Origin: Dietzia natronolimnaea
Lineage (GTDB): Bacteria > Actinomycetota > Actinomycetes > Mycobacteriales > Mycobacteriaceae
Direction: 5' to 3' (one strand)
DNA: 64,000 nucleotides
Assembly: GCF_039525805.1 (NCBI RefSeq)
Contig: NZ_BAAAHZ010000013.1
Shown one piece after another: positions 57,758-64,000 of this stretch. The notes beneath the pieces were generated by a model. The model was not told the origin of the DNA and ran no database searches. It saw only the letters and a list, made by a program, of their open reading frames with translations. Numbering within the stretch: position 1 is the stretch's first letter; the number at the start of each line of letters is the position of its first letter. The translations under genes and the position numbers were made by a program.

Positions 57758-59467
57758 GTGATCGAGGTGACCGAGGGACGTTCCCCGGACGAGCGGGGCG
57801 GCGACAGCGTGACGCTGGACCGGGTCGAGCTCGCGCGGCTGCGCAGGGCGGTCGACGAGGGGGCCCGCACGGACCGCGAGAAGTCGGTCAAGATCGACGC
57901 CCTCGGCGCCCGCAACGTCAGGCTCGCCGAGCTCCTCAAGGACTCCCGTGATCAGCTGGAGGCCCTCAAGGGCGAGGTCGAGCGCCTCGGCACACCGCCC
58001 AGCACCTACGGGATCGTGCTGCAGGAACCGACGGACGCCGAGACCGCCGAGGTCATGGCCGCCGGTCGGCGGATGCGGCTCACACTCGCGCCCGGGGTCG
58101 ACGCCTCCGTCCTCTCGGCGGGGGCCACCGTCCGGCTCAACGAGGCCATGACCGTCATCGAGGCCTGCACCGGACTCCCGGTCACGGGCGTGACCGCCGT
58201 CTTCCGGGACGTCCTGGCCGACGGCGTGCGGGCCCGCGTGGTGATGGGCAACGACGAGGAGCACGTCGTGCATCTGGCGACCGGCCTGCGCGGCGGGCGG
58301 ACCGCCGATCACCCGGCTCCGGTGCGCCCGGGCGACGCGGTCCTGGTGGACCCCAAGGCCGGCGTGGCGTTCGAGGTCGTGCCCAAGGCCGAGGTCGACG
58401 AGCTCCTGCTCGAGGAGATCCCGATGGTCGAGTACTCCGACATCGGCGGTCTCGGCCCCCAGATCGAGCAGATCCGTGACGCCATCGAACTGCCCTTCAT
58501 CCATCACGACCTGTACCGCGAGTTCCATCTCTCCCCGCCCAAGGGCGTCCTCCTCTACGGCCCTCCCGGGTGCGGAAAGACCCTGATCGCCAAGGCGGTC
58601 GCGCACTCGCTGGCGCTGGCCGCCGCGAAGTCGCGCGGACAGGACGTCACCGACGGCCGGTACCCCAACTCGTACTTCCTCTCCATCAAGGGCCCGGAAC
58701 TGCTCAACAAGTACGTGGGAGAGACCGAGCGACACATCCGGTCGATCTTCGAGCGGGCGCGGGAGAAGGCGACCGAGGGCAACCCGGTGATCGTCTTCTT
58801 CGACGAGATGGACTCGATCTTCCGCACCCGCGGGTCGGGCATCTCCTCGGACATGGAGACCACGATCGTCCCGCAGCTCCTCGCCGAGATCGACGGCGTG
58901 GAGGACCTGCGCAACGTCATCGTCATCGGTGCCTCCAACCGGGAGGACATGATCGACCCGGCGATCCTGCGACCGGGGCGTCTCGATCTCAAGATCCGCA
59001 TCGACCGGCCGGACGCCGACGCCGCGGCCGACATCCTGGCCAAGTACATCACCCCCGACCTTCGTTTCGACCCGGACGAGGTCGGTTCGACCGATGGCGC
59101 CGAGCACGTCCGGGGTCTCATCTCGCGCATCGTCGACCGGCTCTACACCAGGGACGAGTCCACGACCTACGTCCATCTGGTCTACGCATCGGGCCGCCGG
59201 TCGTCCCTGTACCTCGCGGACCTGACCTCCGGGGCGATGCTGCGCAACATCGTGGACCGGGCCAAGAAGCTCGCGATCAAGGACATCGTGCACGGCACCG
59301 GGCAGGGTCTGACGACCGACGACTTCCTTGACGCCGTCGACGCGGAGTTCGCGGAGAACACCGACCTGCCCAACACCTCCAACCCGCAGGAGTGGGCGCG
59401 TCTGACGGGCGTCCGCGGTGAACGCGTGGTCGAGGTCACCGTCCCGAGCCGGGAGGACGACCGGTGA
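57758..59467 (+). CDS. arc: Proteasome-type AAA+ ATPase ARC (Mpa)
   Basis: Hexameric ATPase that recognises pupylated proteins through an N-terminal coiled coil (about 22-80) and unfolds them. OB domains span about 85-225; the AAA domain has Walker A GPPGCGKT (near 268), Walker B VIVFFDEMDS (near 345) and sensor/arginine-finger region ASNREDMIDPAILRPGR. Most notable is the C-terminus, which ends VTVPSREDDR and lacks the GQYL-type tail that docks mycobacterial Mpa into the 20S proteasome. With no prcBA nearby, it probably works without a proteasome, as proposed for Corynebacterium. Its stop overlaps a possible dop start. Confidence 0.95.
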   Translation: MIEVTEGRSPDERGGDSVTLDRVELARLRRAVDEGARTDREKSVKIDALGARNVRLAELLKDSRDQLEALKGEVERLGTPPSTYGIVLQEPTDAETAEVMAAGRRMRLTLAPGVDASVLSAGATVRLNEAMTVIEACTGLPVTGVTAVFRDVLADGVRARVVMGNDEEHVVHLATGLRGGRTADHPAPVRPGDAVLVDPKAGVAFEVVPKAEVDELLLEEIPMVEYSDIGGLGPQIEQIRDAIELPFIHHDLYREFHLSPPKGVLLYGPPGCGKTLIAKAVAHSLALAAAKSRGQDVTDGRYPNSYFLSIKGPELLNKYVGETERHIRSIFERAREKATEGNPVIVFFDEMDSIFRTRGSGISSDMETTIVPQLLAEIDGVEDLRNVIVIGASNREDMIDPAILRPGRLDLKIRIDRPDADAAADILAKYITPDLRFDPDEVGSTDGAEHVRGLISRIVDRLYTRDESTTYVHLVYASGRRSSLYLADLTSGAMLRNIVDRAKKLAIKDIVHGTGQGLTTDDFLDAVDAEFAENTDLPNTSNPQEWARLTGVRGERVVEVTVPSREDDR

Positions 59468-59499
59468 CCCCGCCCGTCCGGACCACGTCCGGCGAGAGC

Positions 59500-60981
59500 A
59501 TGCGTGGCCGGGTGATCGGGACCGAGATCGAGTTCGGGATAGTCGCGGTGGGCCAGCCGCTGCTCAGTTCGGTGGTCACCTCGACCCAGGTGGTCAAGGC
59601 CTACACCGACCCGGGTGAGGGTTCCGGGGCGACCGACGGGACCCGCTGGGACTACGGGTCCGAATCACCCCTCCGCGACGCCCGGGGGTTCGATCTCGGC
59701 TCCGCCCGCGCCTACGACCCCAGCGAGTTCGGGGTGACCAACCGGGTACTGACCAACGGCGCACGCTTCTACGTCGACCACGCGCACCCCGAGTACTCGT
59801 CGCCCGAGGTGGACTCGCCGATCGACGCCGTGATCTGGGACAAGGCGGGGGAACGGATCATGCACCGGGCCGGCCGCGAGTCGTCCGCCGTCGAGGGCAA
59901 CGCCGAGCTCAAGCTCTACAAGAACAACGTCGACGGCAAGGGCGCGTCCTACGGCGCCCACGAGAACTACCTCGTGCGTCGCGACGTCGACTTCGACGCC
60001 CTGACGATGAGCCTGGCGCCGCATCTGCTCTCCCGCCAGGTGTACTGCGGGGCCGGTCGCGTCGGCCTCGGCCAGTCCGGCGAGGAGGCGGGTTTCCAGC
60101 TCTCCCAGCGTGCCGACTACATCGAGGTCCTCACCGGACTCGAGACCACACTGCGCCGCGGGATCATCAACACCCGCGACGAGCCGCACGCCCCGGATGA
60201 GACATGGCGGCGTCTCCACGTCATCATCGGCGACGCGACCATGTCCGAGCTGGCCACGTACCTCAAGATCGGCACCACCTGCCTCGTGCTCGACGCGATC
60301 GAGGCCGGAGTCGACTTCTCCGACCTGGTCCCGGTCGACCCGGTCGAGGCGGTGCACATCATCAGCCACGACCCGACCCTCACCGCCACCGTCGCCCTGC
60401 CCGACGGACGGGAGTTCACGGGCATCGCCCTCCAGCGGGAGATCCTCGGCCGCGTCTCCGCGCTCGTCCGGGACGGCACGGGGCGTCCCGGATGGGCCGT
60501 CGAGGTCCTGGCCGAGTGGCGGGAGATCCTCGACGCGCTCGAGCAGAACCCGATGTCGTGCGCCGACCGGCTCGACTGGCCGGCCAAACTCCGACTCCTG
60601 GAGGGGTTCCGGACACGGGACTCGCTGGGATGGGACCACGCGCGACTCGCCCTCATCGACGTCCAGTACCACGACATCGACCCCGACCGCGGACTCTACA
60701 ACCGTCTCGTGAGCAAGGGGGCCATGCGCAGACTGGTCACCGAGGCACAGGTGGAGGCCGCGATCACGACCCCTCCCGAGTCCACGCGGGCCTGGGCCAG
60801 GGGTCGCTTCCTGGCCGAGCTCGGCGACCGCATCCACGCCGCGGGATGGGATCACGTCGTCGTCGTCGATTCCCGCGGCGACCACCGTCACGTCGACCTG
60901 GCCGACCCGTACACGGGGACCCGGGCCCACTGCGACGCCCACCCGGACTTCCTCAGCCCCGACGGCCCGCCTGTCCACTGA
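59500..60981 (+). CDS. dop: Pup deamidase/depupylase
   Basis: Deamidates the C-terminal Gln of Pup to Glu and removes Pup from proteins. It shares the carboxylate-amine ligase fold with PafA: RVIGTEIEFGI at the start, RWDYGSESPLRDARGFD near residue 52 and YVDHAHPEYSSPE with metal-binding acids. The 493-residue form from the ATG at 59500 matches the family N-terminus (M-x-R-x-IGTE); a GTG at 59464 overlapping the ARC stop would add 12 residues and is possible. The Dop-specific loop lies between FGI and STQ. Confidence 0.94.
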   Translation: MRGRVIGTEIEFGIVAVGQPLLSSVVTSTQVVKAYTDPGEGSGATDGTRWDYGSESPLRDARGFDLGSARAYDPSEFGVTNRVLTNGARFYVDHAHPEYSSPEVDSPIDAVIWDKAGERIMHRAGRESSAVEGNAELKLYKNNVDGKGASYGAHENYLVRRDVDFDALTMSLAPHLLSRQVYCGAGRVGLGQSGEEAGFQLSQRADYIEVLTGLETTLRRGIINTRDEPHAPDETWRRLHVIIGDATMSELATYLKIGTTCLVLDAIEAGVDFSDLVPVDPVEAVHIISHDPTLTATVALPDGREFTGIALQREILGRVSALVRDGTGRPGWAVEVLAEWREILDALEQNPMSCADRLDWPAKLRLLEGFRTRDSLGWDHARLALIDVQYHDIDPDRGLYNRLVSKGAMRRLVTEAQVEAAITTPPESTRAWARGRFLAELGDRIHAAGWDHVVVVDSRGDHRHVDLADPYTGTRAHCDAHPDFLSPDGPPVH

Positions 60982-61027
60982 GCACCCCGTCCACCCCGCC
61001 TACACCGACACAGGAGCAGCCCACACC

Positions 61028-61204
61028 ATGTCCCAGATCCAGAAGAGCGCCGGCGGCGCAGGCGAGTCGGACGACGAGGCCGGGCAGGTCGCCAGGACCG
61101 CCCAGACCTCGTCCGCCGATTCCCTCCTCGACGAGATCGACGACATCCTCGAGACCAACGCCGAGGAGTTCGTTAAGTCCTACGTCCAGAAGGGCGGGCA
61201 GTAG
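61028..61204 (+). CDS. pup: Prokaryotic ubiquitin-like protein Pup
   Basis: The 58-residue protein tag of the pupylation system. It begins MSQIQKSAGG, is acidic and disordered in the middle, and ends with the conserved ARC-binding helix (SLLDEIDDILETNAEEFVKS) and the C-terminal GGQ. The final Gln must be deamidated by Dop before PafA can ligate it to lysines. The gene lies 46 bases after dop and only 6 bases before pafA. In proteasome-bearing relatives, prcB and prcA normally follow pup; they are absent. Confidence 0.96.
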   Translation: MSQIQKSAGGAGESDDEAGQVARTAQTSSADSLLDEIDDILETNAEEFVKSYVQKGGQ

Positions 61205-61210
61205 ACAGCC

Positions 61211-62617
61211 ATGATCCGTCGCATCGTCGGGATCGAGACGGAGTTCGGGATCACCAGCGTCGGTGGCGAGGGCTCGCGATCGCTCGGGCCCGACGAGATC
61301 GCCCGGTACTTCTTCCGGCCCGTCGTCGAGCGGTGGCGCAGCTCGAACGTGTTCCTCGAGAACGGGTCCCGCCTCTACCTGGACGTCGGCTCCCATCCCG
61401 AGTACGCGACCGCGGAGTGCGACGGCCTGGAACAGATCGTGGCCCACGACAGGGCGGGGGAGCGGATCATCGACGATCTCGCCGTCCGTGCCGAGAAGTC
61501 GCTCGCGACCGAGGGGATCGACGCCAAGGTCTACCTGTTCAAGAACAACACCGATACGGTCGGGAACTCCTACGGGTCCCACGAGAACTACCTCCTGGAC
61601 CGCTCGACCCAGGTCAGGAGCATGGCCACCACCCTGCTGCCGTTCCTGGTGAGCCGCCAACTGATCTGCGGCGCGGGCAAGATCCTGCCCGGGACCCCGG
61701 CCGGGGTGGGCGTCGCCGAGGACGAGGGTCCGACATTCTGCTTCTCCCAGCGCGCCGAACACATGTGGGACGGCGTCTCCTCGGCCACCACGCGTTCGCG
61801 TCCGCTCATCAACACCCGTGACGAGCCGCACGCGGACTCGACCCGGTTCAGGCGGATGCACGTGATCGTGGGCGACTCCAACATGATCGAGACCACGACA
61901 CTGCTCAAGATCGCCAGCACCCGGTTCGTGCTGGAGATGCTCGAGGCCGGCGTCGAACTGCGTCCGATGGCGATCGCCCACCCGGTCCGCGCGATCAGGG
62001 AGATCAGCCGCGACCTCACCGGAACCCGGCCGGTCGGGCTCACCGACGGCACCACGATGACCGCCCTGGAGATCCAGCGGGAGTTCCTGGCCGCCGTCCA
62101 CCGCCACCTCGCTCGCGGCGGGTGGGAGCGCGACGACCGCCCGGTCGTGGAGCGATGCGTGGCCCTGTGGGAACGGGTCCTCGACGCGGTCGAGTCCGGT
62201 GACCACGACGCGATCGCCGCGGACATCGACTGGGCCGCGAAGCTCCGGCTGATCCGACAGGTACAGGACCGGACCGGGGCCGACCTCGATCACCCCAGGC
62301 TCGCCCAGATCGACCTGACCTACCACGACATCCGACCGGGACGTGGGTTGCACTCGGTGCTCGAGCGCCGCGGCCTGGTCTCACGGGTCGTGGACGACCC
62401 CGAGATCGACAGGGCCCGGCACTCCGCGCCGGAGACCACCCGCGCGGCACTGCGAGGTCGATTCATCTCCGCGGCCGCCGGGGCCGGACGCGACTACACG
62501 GTGGACTGGGTGCATCTGAAGGTCGCCGACGGCACCCTGCCCACGGTCGCTCTCACCGACCCGTTCGCAGCGGAGGACCCGCGTGTCGACGACCTCATCG
62601 CCGCGCTCGGGCGATAG
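61211..62617 (+). CDS. pafA: Pup--protein ligase
   Basis: Joins the C-terminal glutamate of Pup to substrate lysines using ATP. The 468-residue protein starts RRIVGIETEFGITS with the conserved Glu of the ATP site, has RLYLDVGSHPEYATAECD (near 55) containing the catalytic-base Asp, and NNTDTVGNSYGSHENYL (near 116). It keeps both N- and C-terminal domains. Directly downstream of pup, it is probably in the dop-pup-pafA operon. A promoter for pafB overlaps its stop codon. Confidence 0.96.
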   Translation: MIRRIVGIETEFGITSVGGEGSRSLGPDEIARYFFRPVVERWRSSNVFLENGSRLYLDVGSHPEYATAECDGLEQIVAHDRAGERIIDDLAVRAEKSLATEGIDAKVYLFKNNTDTVGNSYGSHENYLLDRSTQVRSMATTLLPFLVSRQLICGAGKILPGTPAGVGVAEDEGPTFCFSQRAEHMWDGVSSATTRSRPLINTRDEPHADSTRFRRMHVIVGDSNMIETTTLLKIASTRFVLEMLEAGVELRPMAIAHPVRAIREISRDLTGTRPVGLTDGTTMTALEIQREFLAAVHRHLARGGWERDDRPVVERCVALWERVLDAVESGDHDAIAADIDWAAKLRLIRQVQDRTGADLDHPRLAQIDLTYHDIRPGRGLHSVLERRGLVSRVVDDPEIDRARHSAPETTRAALRGRFISAAAGAGRDYTVDWVHLKVADGTLPTVALTDPFAAEDPRVDDLIAALGR

Positions 62618-62620
62618 CGT
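62615..62620 (+). promoter_or_regulatory. -10 hexamer of pafBC
   Basis: TAGCGT ends seven bases before the pafB GTG at 62628; its TAG is also the pafA stop codon. No ribosome site is present, suggesting a leaderless pafBC transcript. Confidence 0.4.
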
Positions 62621-62627
62621 CCTGCCC

Positions 62628-63596
62628 GTGTCCACCTCCAAGTCGCAACGACTGGTCAACCTCGTCATCTGCCTGCGGTCGACCAGCGCCTACCTGTCCG
62701 CGGGCGAGATCCGCAGGATGGTCCAGGGATACGACGACTGCGAGAACGAGGCCGCCTACCTGAGGATGTTCGAACGGGACAAGCGGGAACTCCGCGACGT
62801 CGGCGTCCCCCTCGAACAGGGAGCCTCACTCGCACCGGGGTCCCCGGCCGGGTACCGGATCCCCGCCCGGGGTTACGAGCTCCCGGAGATCACCCTCACC
62901 CCCGAACAGGCCGGCGTGTTGGCCGTGGCCTCGGAGGTCTGGCGCGAGGGGGAGCGGGCCGCACGGGCGGACGGCGCGCTGGCCAAGCTCACCGCCGCGG
63001 GTATCGACCCCGTCCACGACGCCGGCGCGACCGTGTCGGTGGAGGACCCGGCCGAACTCGCCGCCGCCGCGGTCGTCGCGGAGGCGGTCGCGGAGAGCCG
63101 ACTCCTCACGTTCGCACACACCCCTGCCGGGGCGACCGAGCCGAGCGCCCGGAGGATCGAGCCGTGGTGGACCGGTTCCCGGCACGGCAATTGGTACGTG
63201 GTCGGGCACGACCTCGACCGCGGCGAGCCCCGCACGTTCCGCCTGGTGCGCGTCTCGGACGTGCGGGTGGGCCAGGCCCGCCGGACGGTCCCGGTCCCGC
63301 CGACGACCGAGGTGCTCGCACTGCTCGACGACGCCATCTCCCGCCTGAACCCGGTCGTGGAGGCCACGGTGTGGGCGGCGGACGGCCACGCCGCCGAACT
63401 CCGGGCGATGGCCCGCGGTTCCGGGCCCGCGACCCGGTTCGGTCGTGCCGGCATCGACCTGGAGGTGAGTGCCCCCCTCGGCGAGCTGTCGTCGATGGTC
63501 GCCTCTCAGGGCGCCGACGCCGTCGCCCTGAGACCCGCCGAGCTGCGCGTCCGGGTCGTGACCATTCTCACCGCGGCGCAGGAGGCCGTCCGATGA
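62628..63596 (+). CDS. pafB: WYL-domain transcription regulator PafB
   Basis: With PafC forms the activator of the LexA-independent DNA-damage response in mycobacteria. The 322-residue protein has an N-terminal winged helix (about 1-75, KSQRLVNLVICLRSTSAYLS), a central linker, and the WYL domain around residue 185 (GNWYVVGHDLDRGEPRTFRLVR, shortened) that senses single-stranded nucleic acid in related proteins, then the C-terminal WCX extension. The GTG at 62628 is seven bases after TAGCGT; a start 45 bases earlier inside pafA has no support. Its stop overlaps pafC (ATGA). Confidence 0.93.
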   Translation: MSTSKSQRLVNLVICLRSTSAYLSAGEIRRMVQGYDDCENEAAYLRMFERDKRELRDVGVPLEQGASLAPGSPAGYRIPARGYELPEITLTPEQAGVLAVASEVWREGERAARADGALAKLTAAGIDPVHDAGATVSVEDPAELAAAAVVAEAVAESRLLTFAHTPAGATEPSARRIEPWWTGSRHGNWYVVGHDLDRGEPRTFRLVRVSDVRVGQARRTVPVPPTTEVLALLDDAISRLNPVVEATVWAADGHAAELRAMARGSGPATRFGRAGIDLEVSAPLGELSSMVASQGADAVALRPAELRVRVVTILTAAQEAVR

Positions 63597-64000
63597 CCCC
63601 CCGTGCCGTCCCGTTGGCGACCCTGCTCAGCGTGGTCCCGTACTTCCACTCCCGGGGAGCCGTGCCCGTGGCCGACGCCGCGCGGGACCTCGGCATGTCG
63701 GACAAGCAGCTCCGGGACGCCCTGTGGCAGCTGTGGTCCTGCGGGCTCCCCGGGTACGGCCCGGGCGACCTCATCGACCTGGCGTTCTCGTCCGAGGACC
63801 TCGACGACGCCGAGCTGGTCGAGGTGACGTTCACCGCCGGGATCGACCGGCCCGTCCGCCTCACCGCCGCGGAGGCCGTCACCCTGGAGACCGGGCTCGC
63901 GATCTTCCTGGATCATCCCGAGGTGGTCGACCAGACCGCCCTGCGCGATCTGCTTCGGACCCTCCGGACCGCGGCGGGTGTCGAATCGGGTGCCGGGGGA
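63593..64000 (+). CDS. pafC: WYL-domain transcription regulator PafC (partial, cut by window end)
   Basis: Partner of PafB. Only the first 136 residues are inside the window. The visible part is the winged-helix domain: LATLLSVVPYFHSRGAVPVA, then AARDLGMSDKQLRDALWQLW, followed by the start of the linker (FTAGIDRPVRLTAAEAVTLE). The gene begins with a four-base overlap with pafB, so the two are made together. The WYL domain should lie beyond 64000. Confidence 0.92.
   Translation, partial: MTPRAVPLATLLSVVPYFHSRGAVPVADAARDLGMSDKQLRDALWQLWSCGLPGYGPGDLIDLAFSSEDLDDAELVEVTFTAGIDRPVRLTAAEAVTLETGLAIFLDHPEVVDQTALRDLLRTLRTAAGVESGAGG

Overview
This 64-kb window is dense chromosomal DNA of very high G+C from an actinobacterium of the order Mycobacteriales. 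Evidence: a mycothiol ligase (mshC), a Pup/PafA/Dop system, an InhA-type enoyl reductase next to FabG, an AcnR-type repressor beside aconitase, and gene order matching from memory two Mycobacterium tuberculosis blocks (about Rv1473-Rv1496 and Rv2140c-Rv2096c) that lie closer together in Corynebacterium. The missing proteasome genes beside pup, a lycopene cyclase and retained InhA fit a Dietzia-like organism; the genus is an inference. I see no insertion sequence, prophage, CRISPR array, rRNA operon or origin.

Layout. 0.1-4.7 kb: a six-helix membrane protein, a lycopene cyclase, an acyl-CoA thioesterase-like protein and an ABC-F ATPase. 4.8-13.0 kb: an accessory stretch holding a universal stress protein, an alpha/beta hydrolase plus ATP-grasp pair, two membrane proteins, a sphingosine-phosphate-lyase-like PLP enzyme coupled to an MFS_2/GPH transporter, and an aldo/keto reductase. 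13.0-24.9 kb: acnR-acn with a well-conserved operator; a RipA-like peptidoglycan hydrolase; moxR-DUF58-VWA; fabG-inhA-hemH. 25-32.8 kb: three poorly known genes, then mutA-mutB-meaB for methylmalonyl-CoA metabolism.

32.8-40.4 kb: a second accessory stretch with an ECF42 sigma factor and its DGPF/YCII partner, an acyltransferase, a coupled operon of zinc-ribbon SDR, DinB-like protein and nucleoside hydrolase, a HExxH metalloprotease and a tRNA-Leu(GAG). 40.6-47.7 kb: PEBP protein, pyrD, a lipoprotein, uppP and a run ending in mshC. 47.8-55 kb: a PAC2 protein, metH, a secreted protein, and HAD-hisE-hisG. 55-64 kb: a second thioesterase, a RecB-family nuclease, trmI, and arc-dop-pup-pafA-pafB-pafC; the window ends inside pafC. 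Pup is followed by pafA after 6 bases, with no prcBA, and ARC lacks the proteasome-docking tail.

A recurrent regulatory pattern runs through the window: many operon-first genes have no Shine-Dalgarno sequence but carry a TAnnnT -10 hexamer 6-8 bases before the start codon, as expected for leaderless transcripts. Genes inside operons usually overlap by four bases (ATGA or GTGA). No gap above 300 bases lacks a gene; the largest, 34433-34722 and 17282-17543, are described below.
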